DNA of 15,012 nt, taken from the NCBI GenBank assembly GCA_039922875.1, contig JBDTDV010000041.1:1-15012 (forward strand). The letters are read 5' to 3'. This document shows positions 6,310 through 13,760 of the stretch, piece by piece. The stretch's first letter is position 1, and each line of letters opens with the position of its first letter. The notes under the pieces are model-generated. The model did not search any database. It saw only the letters and a program-made list of their open reading frames with translations, and was not told the DNA's origin. Source of the DNA: JBDTDV01 sp039922875. GTDB lineage: Bacteria; Actinomycetota; Actinomycetes; Actinomycetales; Microbacteriaceae. The position numbers and the translations under genes are program-made.

Positions 6310-7020
6310 CTACGATCCCAAATATGCGGCGACAATTCGGGGGTCCGACACGAGTTCGGCTGCAGTTCCCTCTATGGTCGTACGGCCGTTCTCCAACACG
6401 TATCCGCGGTGAGTCACCTTCAGAGCGGCACGAGCATTCTGCTCAACCAGTAGCACGGTAGTCCCTTGTTCGTTGACTTCCTTCACGACTTGCATGATCT
6501 GAGCCACGACTAGAGGAGCCAGGCCCATGGAGGGTTCGTCGAGCATGAGCGTCTTTGGGCCCGCTACCAGAGCTCGGCCTATCGCGAGCATCTGCTGTTC
6601 TCCACCGGACAGCGTGCCACCTTGTTGCGATCTCCGTTGAGCCAGAAGAGGCAGCAACTCGTAGACATGCGCAATCCGCTTCGCGACAAGTCCGCGATCC
6701 TTCACAAGGTATCCGCCGATCTGAAGGTTTTCCAGCACGGTGAGCGTGCTGAATATGCGTCGTCCCTCCGGTACATGCGTCAGGCCCGCCTTGACTACCT
6801 CCCAGGGATTGGCCTTTGTTATGTCTTTTCCTTGGAAGCTGACTTTGCCTGCATGGGCCCTCACTATTGCCGACGCGGTACACAGCGTCGTCGACTTCCC
6901 TGCGCCGTTGTTGCCCAGAAGTGCGACAATTTCTCCCTCTTCGACCCTCAGCGAGATTCCCCTGAGCGCCTGTACCTTCCCGTAGTAGACCTCGACGCCT
7001 TCAAACTCGATCATTGCCAT
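6310..7020 (-). CDS. livF: Branched-chain amino acid-type ABC transporter ATP-binding protein LivF
   Basis: Second ATPase of the hydrophobic amino acid/amide (HAAT) importer: 236 aa, typical LivF length. Walker A is GNNGAGKST at 36-44. The LivF hallmark HVPEGRRIFSTLTVLENLQIGG spans 82-103, the signature LSGGEQQ is at 137-143, Walker B LMLDEP is at 158-163, and the switch region reads VLLVEQN, with Q where most ABC proteins have H's neighbour, as is normal for LivF. ATG at 7020 has GGGAG six bases upstream and lies ten bases inside the end of livG, so the two ATPases are translationally coupled. It would pair with LivG as a heterodimer on the LivHM channel. It is the last gene of the five-gene operon. 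Ligand class cannot be told from this subunit. Confidence 0.96.
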   Translation of the reverse strand: MAMIEFEGVEVYYGKVQALRGISLRVEEGEIVALLGNNGAGKSTTLCTASAIVRAHAGKVSFQGKDITKANPWEVVKAGLTHVPEGRRIFSTLTVLENLQIGGYLVKDRGLVAKRIAHVYELLPLLAQRRSQQGGTLSGGEQQMLAIGRALVAGPKTLMLDEPSMGLAPLVVAQIMQVVKEVNEQGTTVLLVEQNARAALKVTHRGYVLENGRTTIEGTAAELVSDPRIVAAYLGS

Positions 7021-7886
7021 GGGCTGCTCCCACCTTCTGCGCTGAATTCACCGGTCTGAGGCGTTTCAGTCGAATCGGGCGTTTCGTCGCGGATTGCGTC
7101 CTTGGGCAGCTGAGGCGATGGGTCATCTTCCTTGCCGAGATATGCCTCAATAACTTCAGGGTTCGCCTTCACTTCGGCGGGGGTTCCATCAGCGATCTCC
7201 TTACCGAAGTTCATGACTACGATTCGTTCAGACACCTCCATAACCAATCCCATATCGTGCTCAATCAAAATCAGGGCCGTTCCCAACTCTCGAATCTTGC
7301 GGCATAGCTGGAGCAGGTCCTGCTTTTCGGAGTGATTAAGTCCTGCACCCGGTTCATCCAGCAGCATGAGCTTGGTCTTTCGCGCGAGTGCTCGTGCGAT
7401 CTCGACCTGTCTCTGTTGTCCGTACGCCAGGTTGCGCACGGGGACGCCACGGGAACCTGCGAAACCTACGAAGTCGAGCCACCGGTGAGCCTCTTCTGTG
7501 AAGCTGAGTTCGCTTCGTTTGTAGCGTGGAGTGTGGAAGATCGCATCGAGAACACTTTGCCCGCCATAGAGGTGCATGCCGGCGCGGACGTTGTCTAGCA
7601 CGGTCAAATCTGGGAACAGTCGCAAGTTCTGGAAGGTTCGGGTCACTCCTGCAGCGGCGATCCGGGCCGGGCGTAATCCGGTGATGTCATTCCCATCGAA
7701 GATCACTTTGCCAGCGGTTGGTTTGTAGAACCCGGTAATGCAGTTGAACGCAGAGGTCTTTCCCGCACCGTTTGGACCGATGACGGAAATGATTTCCTTC
7801 GCATTTGCCGTAAAGGAGAGCCCATCTACTGCCTTGATTCCGCCGAACGAGATGTGAAGGTCACGAACCTCGAGGATGCCAGTCAT
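7011..7886 (-). CDS. livG: Branched-chain amino acid-type ABC transporter ATP-binding protein LivG
   Basis: First ATPase of the HAAT importer. I placed the start at ATG 7886 (291 aa) because AAGGAA lies six bases upstream. ATG 7892 is directly next to that site, and the frame to 7949 would run 89 bases into livM. Walker A is GPNGAGKTS at 37-45. The LivG marks are FNCITGFYKPTAGKV, GVTRTFQNLRLFPDLTVLDNV and the long insert before AYGQQRQVEIARAL. Walker B is LMLLDEPGAGLN, followed by LILIEHDMGLVMEVS. The domain ends with the usual EAYLGKE, but a further roughly 40 residues rich in D, E, P, S and T follow (PQLPKDAIRDETPDSTETP and on), longer than E. coli-type LivG. The tail's coding sequence contains the livF start and ribosome site. 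It overlaps livM upstream by 26 bp. Confidence 0.94.
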   Translation of the reverse strand: MTGILEVRDLHISFGGIKAVDGLSFTANAKEIISVIGPNGAGKTSAFNCITGFYKPTAGKVIFDGNDITGLRPARIAAAGVTRTFQNLRLFPDLTVLDNVRAGMHLYGGQSVLDAIFHTPRYKRSELSFTEEAHRWLDFVGFAGSRGVPVRNLAYGQQRQVEIARALARKTKLMLLDEPGAGLNHSEKQDLLQLCRKIRELGTALILIEHDMGLVMEVSERIVVMNFGKEIADGTPAEVKANPEVIEAYLGKEDDPSPQLPKDAIRDETPDSTETPQTGEFSAEGGSSPWQ

Positions 7887-8925
7887 GGACATTTCCTTTC
7901 CGGGTTGCTCTACGCGACTTTTGGTCCGTGATACCTCGCTCTGGCTCACTTGCTCGGATCGGCCAAAAGCCTTGCGGCCGGAACACCATAACTACGACCA
8001 GCACGATGCCGAACGCGAGGTATCGATAATCCGCGAAATCTCGGAGCAGCTCCGGCAGCACGCTGATCGCAATAGCGCCGAGGACGACCCCACGGATGTT
8101 TCCCATCCCGCCCAAGACGACAGCCATCAAAAGGAGCGCGGAATTGAGGAATACGAAGGTCTGCGGTGAAACCGCGGAAAGGTGTGCGGCAAAGAGCACG
8201 CCGGCCATCCCGCCCCACACTGCACCAAAGATGTAGGCCATGAGCTTTGCTTGGTAGGTGTGGATACCCATGGCTTCAGCGGCGTCTTCGTCTTCGCGGA
8301 CGAATCGCCACGCTCGACCGATACGCGATTTGCCGAGTCGGGCCGCCGCAAGGACGAAAAGCGAGACCACGACAACGCTGATGTAGTAGAAGGGAACCGG
8401 TTGTTGCAGGTCAACACCAAATATTTCGAGTCCGGGAATGCCGAAGATCCCCGATGTACCTCCGGTAATGTCCAGATTGTTCGCGGTTATGCGAATAATT
8501 TCGCCGAACCCGAGCGTAACGATGGCCAGATAGTCGCTCCGGAGTCGCAACGTAGGAGCACCGATAATCAGGCCTGCGAGCACGGTCATGACCACGACAG
8601 CGGGGATAGTGAAAATGAGAGGGAGTTCAAAGCTTTTGGCAAGAATGCCCGCCGTGTAGGCGCCGACAGCCATGAACGCCATATATCCGAGATCGAGCAG
8701 ACCACAGTATCCGACGACAATATTCAGGCCGGATGCGAGCATCACGAAAATCGCAGCGTTCGTCATGACGTTCAGCGAATAAGGTGTCGCAATGATGAAC
8801 GGCGTCAGTATCGCGATTCCGAATGCCACCCAGCCGAGCTTCCTGCTTTCGAACAGGCGCGATAGTTTGCTCTGCGGTTTGCCGATCAAACGGGGCGCCA
8901 TCGTGGTGTCGGTGTTGTCGGTCAT
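7861..8925 (-). CDS. livM: Branched-chain amino acid-type ABC transporter permease LivM
   Basis: One of the two channel subunits, 354 aa, with a hydrophilic N-terminus of about 30 residues and then about eight to ten hydrophobic segments. LivM landmarks are GLNIVVGYCGLLDLGYMAFMAVGAYTA, the loop GAPTLRLRSDYLAIVTLGFGEIIRI, GRAWRFVREDEDAAEAMGI (the ATPase-contact loop) and VLGGMGNIRGVVLGA. The C-terminal tail beyond WPIRASEPER is basic and hydrophilic (QKSRRATRKGN) and overlaps the livG start. ATG at 8925 shares one base with the livH stop (TAATG), a classic termination-reinitiation arrangement, with GGAG about nine bases upstream. Confidence 0.95.
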   Translation of the reverse strand: MTDNTDTTMAPRLIGKPQSKLSRLFESRKLGWVAFGIAILTPFIIATPYSLNVMTNAAIFVMLASGLNIVVGYCGLLDLGYMAFMAVGAYTAGILAKSFELPLIFTIPAVVVMTVLAGLIIGAPTLRLRSDYLAIVTLGFGEIIRITANNLDITGGTSGIFGIPGLEIFGVDLQQPVPFYYISVVVVSLFVLAAARLGKSRIGRAWRFVREDEDAAEAMGIHTYQAKLMAYIFGAVWGGMAGVLFAAHLSAVSPQTFVFLNSALLLMAVVLGGMGNIRGVVLGAIAISVLPELLRDFADYRYLAFGIVLVVVMVFRPQGFWPIRASEPERGITDQKSRRATRKGNVHDWHPRGS

Positions 8926-9818
8926 TAGACACGCTCCGTCACTCGGCCGCCGAGTATCCCAGTTGGCCTGAGCGTCAGGATAAGGATGAGGACACTAAAG
9001 GAGAACACATCTCTCCACTGACCTCCGAACCACTCGGATCCAAACGCTTCCAACAGGCCGAGTAGAAGCCCGCCTAGCATGGCGCCTCGGATATTCCCGA
9101 TACCGCCGATGACCGCTGCAGTGAACGCTTTGAGGCCGATGATGAATCCCATGAGGAAGTTGATATTGCCGTAGTAAGCGCCTGCCATCACTCCGGCCGC
9201 ACCCGCGAGGGCAGAGCCAATGAAAAATGTGCGAGTGATGACGGAATCGACGTTGATACCCATCAGAAGTGACGCCTTGGTGTCCAGCGCTATTGACCGC
9301 ATCGCCCGACCCGTTGATGTCCCTTGTACAAATGCGTTTAGCCCGATCATGAGCAATATTGCGATCAGCATGAGCATGAGCTGCGAATAGGAGACGTGCG
9401 CGCCCAGTAGGTTCGCCCCGTCGTTGGAAAGCCGAACCGGGAACACTCGGGGGTTGGGCCCAAAGATCGCGCTGACTCCGTACTCAAGCGAAAAGGAAAC
9501 ACCGACTGCGGTGATGAGTACAGCCAGGCGTGGGGCTGATCTGAGGGGACGATAAGCGACTCGCTCAATCAATACCCCTGCGAACCCTGTCAAGACCATG
9601 CTGAGCAGCATCACGATGAGAAGCACGATCAGGGACATCGACCCTGGGATCGATCCAAAGCTGCCTAGAGCAACGAAGCCTATGAAGGCGCCAAGCATGT
9701 AAATATCGCCGTGGGCAAAGTTAAGGAGCTTAATGATCCCGTAAACCATCGTGTAGCCGATAGCGATTAAGGCGTAAAACGAGCCGACGAAGAGGCCGTT
9801 CCAGATGAGTTGGCTCAT
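8925..9818 (-). CDS. livH: Branched-chain amino acid-type ABC transporter permease LivH
   Basis: Second channel subunit, 297 aa, which dimerises with LivM. Signatures are IGYTMVYGIIKLLNFAHGDIYMLGAF near the N-terminus, VAYRPLRSAPRLAVLITAVGVSFSLEY in the middle, the ATPase-contact loop GRAMRSIALDTKASLLMGI, and IGGIGNIRGAMLGGLLLGLLEAF near the C-terminus. ATG at 9818 begins with the standard SQLIWNGLFVGSFYALIAIGY. The nearest AGGAGA is too far upstream for good spacing (about 15 bases), so initiation may be weak or helped by the hairpin just upstream. The gene follows livK by 65 bp and ends on the first base of livM. Confidence 0.95.
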   Translation of the reverse strand: MSQLIWNGLFVGSFYALIAIGYTMVYGIIKLLNFAHGDIYMLGAFIGFVALGSFGSIPGSMSLIVLLIVMLLSMVLTGFAGVLIERVAYRPLRSAPRLAVLITAVGVSFSLEYGVSAIFGPNPRVFPVRLSNDGANLLGAHVSYSQLMLMLIAILLMIGLNAFVQGTSTGRAMRSIALDTKASLLMGINVDSVITRTFFIGSALAGAAGVMAGAYYGNINFLMGFIIGLKAFTAAVIGGIGNIRGAMLGGLLLGLLEAFGSEWFGGQWRDVFSFSVLILILTLRPTGILGGRVTERV

Positions 9819-9844
9819 GAACTAGTTCACCGTCTCCTAGAGCG

Positions 9845-9878
9845 CGAGAAGGTGCCGCCAGACCGCGGCACCTTCTCG
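9845..9878 (-). terminator. Strong hairpin between livK and livH
   Basis: CGAGAAGGTGCCGC (9845-9858) is exactly complementary to GCGGCACCTTCTCG (9865-9878): a perfect 14-bp stem with a six-base loop. It begins five bases after the livK stop on the minus strand. No T-run follows, so complete termination is unlikely. Inference: it stabilises the livK message and/or attenuates transcription into livHMGF. Confidence 0.75.
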
Positions 9879-9883
9879 ATCCG

Positions 9884-11053
9884 CTACTTTAATGAGTCCT
9901 TGAGCGTGAACTCGCCGTCCTTGACGACGAGGATGACGTAGCCTCCGCTCTTGAGGGTCTGCTCCGGCGTGAATTCGAGCGTTCCCGTGAAGAGCTGGAA
10001 TCCCTTGATCGTCTTCAACGCTTTGATGACGGCGGGTCCGTCGGTGGTTTTGGCGTTGGTAATGACCTGCGCAGCAAGGCGCACGGCGTCATATGCCTGC
10101 GTGGAAAAGGGGCCGGGTGCGATATTGAACTTTTTGGTGTAGTTCGCTACCCAGTTTTTAGCATTCGGCAGGGTGTCGGGCGTGGGGGGACTGGTAGCGA
10201 AGACGCCCTCCGCGTTAGCGACGCCGGCGATCTTGATCAGGGCGGGGTCAACGCTGCCATCCCCGACCATGATCTTTCCGGTGAACCCGGCAGCCCTCAA
10301 CTGATTGATGATCAGCCCGCCCTCTTGGTAGTAGGCCGTGAAATACAGCATGTCTGGGTTTGCCGAAACAATGCTGTGGACGATCGAAGAGTAGTCACTC
10401 TCGCCGGCGGTTATGGACGTGTTGAGGAGAACCTTGACCGAGCCATCCTTTTCGAGGTCCTTTGCTGTGCCAGTTGTGATGTCTTTAGAGAACTGAGTGT
10501 TGTCATCGACGAGAGCGACGCTCTTGACTCCCTCTTTCTTCATAAACTTGACCGCGGATTCTGCCTGCTGTACTCCCGTCCCATTGATCAGGAACGCATT
10601 AGGGCTCTTTGCATCTGGGAGGACCTGGGAATCTGCGGCAGCAAGAATCATCGGAATGTGTGCCTTGTTGAAGATAGGCAGGGTTGGTAGCGCGGCTCCG
10701 GAGCAATAGTTGCCGACAGACATCACGTCGCCATTGCTGATCGCTTTGTTCGCTGCGGAGACGGCCTGTTGCGGGTCGCACGCACCATCAAGCACGTCGA
10801 GCTTAAGCTTGCGGTTGAGGACACCACCCTTCGCGTTGATCTCGTCGACGGCCATTTGAGCGCCGTTTTTCATCGTGAGACCCGATGGTGCGAGACTCCC
10901 CGAGATAGGCACGATGTCTGCAAGCATGATCGGCCCGGTGTCGTTCGTAGGATCAGAGCCGCCGCCACTTAGGACGCCGCTGCAACCTGAGGTCGCCAGT
11001 ACCGCTGCTGTTGCGATGGTCGCGAGAACCACCTTGTATCCGATTTTGTTCAA
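9884..11053 (-). CDS. livK: Branched-chain amino acid/amide-type substrate-binding lipoprotein (LivK-like)
   Basis: Extracellular receptor of the liv-type importer, 389 aa. The start codon is TTG at 11053 with GAGG six bases upstream. The lipoprotein signal is NKIGYKVVLATIATAAVLATSGC, with the lipidated Cys at 24, followed by a Gly/Ser linker. The mature domain is Peripla_BP_6 type: IMLADIVPISGSLAPSGLTMKNGAQMAVDEINAKGGVLNRKLKL at the start, then DPQQAVSAANKAISNGDVMSVGNYCSG (the segment that usually contacts ligand), YSSIVHSIVSANPDMLYFTAYYQEGGLIINQLRAAGF in the hinge half, and AYDAVRLAAQVI near the end. The ligand may be branched-chain amino acids, another amino acid, an amide or an aromatic compound. 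No urea or amidase genes are adjacent to decide. It is the first gene of the operon. Confidence 0.94.
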   Translation of the reverse strand: MNKIGYKVVLATIATAAVLATSGCSGVLSGGGSDPTNDTGPIMLADIVPISGSLAPSGLTMKNGAQMAVDEINAKGGVLNRKLKLDVLDGACDPQQAVSAANKAISNGDVMSVGNYCSGAALPTLPIFNKAHIPMILAAADSQVLPDAKSPNAFLINGTGVQQAESAVKFMKKEGVKSVALVDDNTQFSKDITTGTAKDLEKDGSVKVLLNTSITAGESDYSSIVHSIVSANPDMLYFTAYYQEGGLIINQLRAAGFTGKIMVGDGSVDPALIKIAGVANAEGVFATSPPTPDTLPNAKNWVANYTKKFNIAPGPFSTQAYDAVRLAAQVITNAKTTDGPAVIKALKTIKGFQLFTGTLEFTPEQTLKSGGYVILVVKDGEFTLKDSLK

Positions 11054-11058
11054 CGTCT

Positions 11059-11063
11059 ACCTC
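11059..11063 (-). promoter_or_regulatory. Ribosome binding site supporting the livK TTG start
   Basis: On the minus strand AGAGGT precedes TTG (11053-11051) with six bases between GAGG and the codon. No ATG or GTG in this frame gives a full lipoprotein signal, so the rare TTG start is well supported. Confidence 0.65.
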
Positions 11064-11137
11064 TTCGTTGATGGTGACTGGATGAGAGCCTTGCCCGGCA
11101 ACCGAACTCATCAGAACTGTCGGAGTCTCCCTCCCGA

Positions 11138-11164
11138 ACTATATAGCAAGACGGCGCCTGGCAA
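11138..11164 (-). promoter_or_regulatory. Candidate promoter of the liv operon with repeated GGTTGCCRGGC motif
   Basis: On the minus strand TTGCCA (11159-11164), a 15-base spacer, then TATAGT (11138-11143) inside an AT-rich CTATATAG. The spacer is short. The -35 lies within GGTTGCCAGGC (11156-11166), and the near-identical GGTTGCCGGGC recurs at 11093-11103 in the presumed leader, 40 bases before livK. The two copies could be regulator sites. Confidence 0.35.
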
Positions 11165-11318
11165 CCCCGGCATGCACGACTGATATATGAAGCTAACCGG
11201 TTCAGATCACGGCCCCATCGACACGTCAGCCGAGCGGGAACATCGTCGTATTTCTCGTCTTGATGCTTCACACTGGTTTCTGTGCGATAACTATTCCTGG
11301 CACGAGAGGGGACAGCGC

Positions 11319-11957
11319 ATGGATGCCGTCAACGACACCATCCTCTCCTTGGCCGGATCGCCGTGGATCTATTTCGTCGCCCTGGCGCTGGTAATCATCG
11401 ACGGCTTCTTCCCGCCGGTCCCTAGCGAGTCGGTGATTGTGGCACTCTCGTCACTTGGGATAGCGACCGGCTCGCCGAACCTGATCGCGGTCGTGGTGAT
11501 CGCCGCGTTCGGCGCAATGATCGGCGACAACATCGCCTATGCTCTCGGTCGCTGGGTGGGAGTGGAGCGCTTCGCCTGGATGCGGCGGCCTCGGGTGGCC
11601 CGCGCCTTTCAGCGTGCGGGGCGAGGGCTGGCTAAGCGCACGGCGACGCTCGTACTGACCGCGCGGTACGTGCCAGTCGGACGCGTCGCCGTGAACATGA
11701 CGGCCGGGGCGACGCACCTGCCTCGGCGCAGGTTCATTCCGCTCACCGTGCTTTCTGGTGTGACCTGGGCGCTGTATTCCGTGCTAATCGGCGTGTTGGT
11801 CGGGGCGTGGATGCATGGACATCCGGTGCTTGGCGCGGCCATCGCCATCGTTTTCGCCTTAGCGCTGGGCTTTGCGGTCGACGCAATACTCAATCGAATC
11901 GCCATCCGACGCGATGCCGCGACGGCTCGTGCCACCTCGGTCGGGACCCCCGACTAG
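11319..11957 (+). CDS. DedA-family membrane protein
   Basis: Inner-membrane protein of 212 aa; DedA proteins are linked to lipid (undecaprenyl phosphate or phospholipid) translocation and membrane homeostasis. ATG at 11319 has GAGAGGGGA six bases upstream. Family marks in order are IDGFFPPVPSESVI at 27-40 (re-entrant loop with acidic residues Asp28 and Glu37), GDNIAYALGRWVG at 69-81, and TARYVPVGRVAVNMTAG at 114-130 with the two conserved arginines Arg116 and Arg122. Two further hydrophobic segments follow, and the C-terminus is basic and cytoplasmic. The gene stands alone on the plus strand, divergent from livK and convergent with the ABC-2 permease gene 61 bp downstream. Its exact substrate is unknown. 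Confidence 0.93.
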   Translation: MDAVNDTILSLAGSPWIYFVALALVIIDGFFPPVPSESVIVALSSLGIATGSPNLIAVVVIAAFGAMIGDNIAYALGRWVGVERFAWMRRPRVARAFQRAGRGLAKRTATLVLTARYVPVGRVAVNMTAGATHLPRRRFIPLTVLSGVTWALYSVLIGVLVGAWMHGHPVLGAAIAIVFALALGFAVDAILNRIAIRRDAATARATSVGTPD

Positions 11958-12018
11958 TCCAGTGCGATCGACGCCCCCAACTCTCATCGGCGCAGGTGCG
12001 TCGCGATGGCAGCTCGGC
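11958..12018. other. Short convergent gap
   Basis: This 61-bp gap lies between the DedA gene and the ABC-2 permease gene. A loose inverted repeat (CGACGC near 11969, GCGTCG near 11998) is visible, with no T-run. I do not call a terminator. Confidence 0.3.
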
Positions 12019-12861
12019 TCAGGTCACGTCTTTGCGCCACGAGGTGAAGTACCCGGCGAGCGTAAACGCCACGGCGTATCCGGCGAGCACGAGACCGCCC
12101 TGCCACCAATCCAGAACTCCGGATGCCGGTGACGAGATCGTGAAGAAGCTCGAACCGACCAGCCCATCGCTGGCTGCGCCCGGAAGAAACTTCCCGAGGG
12201 CCGCCGTCACATCGGTGAAGGAGGACGCCAGCCGAAGCAGCGGCTCGACGAACTGGGTGAACGCGAGGACGATGATTATGGTCGCGACCTGGTTGGGCAC
12301 CAGGGTGCCGAGCCCAACTCCGATCAGCGCCCACAACGCCATCGCGAGGATCGACCGCCCGACCAGGGCCCAGGTCGTACCCTCACCAAGTGCCGTGTCG
12401 ATACCCATCGCACTGAGCACGATCGCACCGATCCCAACGGCGGCAACCAGCGCTACGACGCCGTACGCGGCACCGACCACCAGGGTCGAGGCGGTCTTGG
12501 CTCCGAGCACCTGTCCGCGGCGCGGGTTCGTCAAGAAGGTCGGGGTCAGGGTCTGGTGGCGGAATTCCCCGGTGGTAGCCAGCGCGCCGAGCAGCAGCGG
12601 GAAGACATAGCCGACCGAGGTCGCGAAGCTGTACACCAGCGGTGCCAGGTTCTGGAACGCTGCGGCACCACCGGCGCCGCCCGCACCGCCCGCGCCGCGG
12701 CTGCTGGCCAACGCTCCGGTAGAGATCGCGCCGAACAGCGCGCCGAGTCCGCCGGCGAGCACACCGATGTACAGAAACAACACGATGGCCAGCAGCCACC
12801 ACAACCGGGTGGTCAGCACCTTGGTGAATTCGGCGCGGATGCCGGCGAGGAGATTTGTCAC
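12019..12861 (-). CDS. ABC-2 type exporter permease
   Basis: Membrane subunit of a two-gene exporter, 280 aa with about six hydrophobic segments. Order: a cytoplasmic N-terminus MTNLLAGIRAEFTKVLTTRLWW, typical of ABC-2 permeases, then TM1; an extracytoplasmic loop with a low-complexity run of Gly/Ala triplets (about 56-67); then LVYSFATSVGYVFPLLLGALATTGEFRHQTLTPTFLTNPRR, the conserved ABC-2 segment with the EFRH..T motif; and four more membrane helices. GTG at 12861 overlaps the ATPase stop (GTGA) and has GGGGAGGGG about eight bases upstream. The C-terminus ends FTSWRKDVT. The substrate is unknown; related pairs export drugs, peptides or lipids, and this sequence does not decide among them. 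Confidence 0.92.
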   Translation of the reverse strand: MTNLLAGIRAEFTKVLTTRLWWLLAIVLFLYIGVLAGGLGALFGAISTGALASSRGAGGAGGAGGAAAFQNLAPLVYSFATSVGYVFPLLLGALATTGEFRHQTLTPTFLTNPRRGQVLGAKTASTLVVGAAYGVVALVAAVGIGAIVLSAMGIDTALGEGTTWALVGRSILAMALWALIGVGLGTLVPNQVATIIIVLAFTQFVEPLLRLASSFTDVTAALGKFLPGAASDGLVGSSFFTISSPASGVLDWWQGGLVLAGYAVAFTLAGYFTSWRKDVT

Positions 12862-13760
12862 AGTGAGTTCCCCTCCCCGACCAGGGAGAGAAACGAGTCT
12901 TCGATCCCGGATCGCTTTCGGTGTAGGGCGCTCAACTCGACACCGGCCGTGAAGGCGAGGTGTCCGAGCTCGGCCGGTTCGGCATCCGACACCAGCAGGC
13001 CGCCGCGCAACTCGTCGAACTGTAGGCCCGCTGCGGTCAGCGCGGCCGCCAGAGAGGCACGGTCGGGCGAGTCGATGACCACACGGACGGTGGTTGAGGT
13101 GTCCAGGCTGGACAGCGAGCCCCGGTGCACCAGGGCACCCTTGGCGATGATGACAACCTCGTCAACGCTCTGCTGCACCTCGGAAAGCAGGTGCGAGGAG
13201 ACCAGAACGGTGCGCCCTTCGTCCGCCATTTCGCGCAGGAAGGTGCGGATCCACTTGATGCCCTCCGGGTCGAGCCCATTGATCGGCTCGTCGAGGACCA
13301 GCACGCCGGGGTCGCCGAGTAGGGCGAACGCGAGACCGAGTCGCTGCCGCATCCCCAGCGAATATCCGCCAACTCGGCGGTCGGCGTAGTCGGTGAGTCC
13401 GACCTTGCGCAGCGCGGTCGGGATGGTCTCGCGGTTCAGCCGCGCGGCCTGGGCATAGACCAAGAGGTGGTGTCTGGCGCTTCGTCCGGGGTGAAAGCTC
13501 GCGGCTTCCAGGGCCGCGCCGACCGAGGACAGGGGATCGGGTAGATCGCGGTAGGCGACTCCGCCGAAGGTTGCGGTTCCAGACGTCGGGGTGACCAGGC
13601 CAAGCAGCATCCGCAATGTGGTTGTTTTACCCGCGCCGTTTGGCCCGAGGAACCCGGTGACGCGCCCCGGCTCGACGGTAAAGGAGAGGTTGTTCACCGC
13701 GACAATCTGGCCGAAATTCTTCGTGACACCCGAGACTTCGATGGGAACGCCGGTTGGCAT
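12858..13760 (-). CDS. ABC exporter ATP-binding protein (drug/BcrA-NatA-like class)
   Basis: ATPase partner of the ABC-2 permease, 300 aa. Walker A is GPNGAGKTT at 39-47, signature SLGMRQR at 134-140, Walker B VLVLDEP at 153-159 followed by INGLDPEG, and the switch histidine lies in VSSHLLSEVQ. The stretch ALEAASFHPGRSARHHL (about 83-99) is characteristic of the actinobacterial multidrug/antibiotic-type ATPases as I recall them. Residues beyond about 215 form the C-terminal regulatory extension found in this class. ATG at 13760 has GAGAGGAG four bases upstream. It is co-transcribed with the permease through a 4-bp overlap. There is no immunity or biosynthetic gene next to it, so the substrate is open. 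Confidence 0.94.
   Translation of the reverse strand: MPTGVPIEVSGVTKNFGQIVAVNNLSFTVEPGRVTGFLGPNGAGKTTTLRMLLGLVTPTSGTATFGGVAYRDLPDPLSSVGAALEAASFHPGRSARHHLLVYAQAARLNRETIPTALRKVGLTDYADRRVGGYSLGMRQRLGLAFALLGDPGVLVLDEPINGLDPEGIKWIRTFLREMADEGRTVLVSSHLLSEVQQSVDEVVIIAKGALVHRGSLSSLDTSTTVRVVIDSPDRASLAAALTAAGLQFDELRGGLLVSDAEPAELGHLAFTAGVELSALHRKRSGIEDSFLSLVGEGNSL

Larger units (their letters stand above)
11054..11318. other. Divergent intergenic region livK/DedA gene
   Basis: This gap is 265 bp. It holds the proposed liv promoter and the two GGTTGCCRGGC copies on the livK side. The DedA-gene side (about 11190-11303) has no clear promoter by eye. An in-frame extension of the DedA gene back to ATG 11187 exists, but its 44 residues are polar, lack a ribosome site and do not resemble the family, so I treat it as non-coding. 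Confidence 0.5.

Noticed and set aside
5145..6453. Plus-strand frames opposite the reductase gene, up to 297 residues
   Set aside because: They are Arg/Ser/Pro-rich antisense shadows; the minus-strand AcuI/YhdH reading is unambiguous.
7887..7949. Longer LivG start reaching into livM
   Set aside because: It would extend the livM overlap to 89 bases with a non-family N-terminus; ATG 7886 has AAGGAA at good spacing.
11187..11318. N-terminal extension of the DedA protein by 44 residues
   Set aside because: No ribosome site at 11187 and a polar sequence unlike the family; ATG 11319 has a well-spaced GAGAGGGGA.
12664..12700. Repeat element in the ABC-2 permease gene
   Set aside because: The repeated triplets simply encode a Gly/Ala low-complexity loop in frame.
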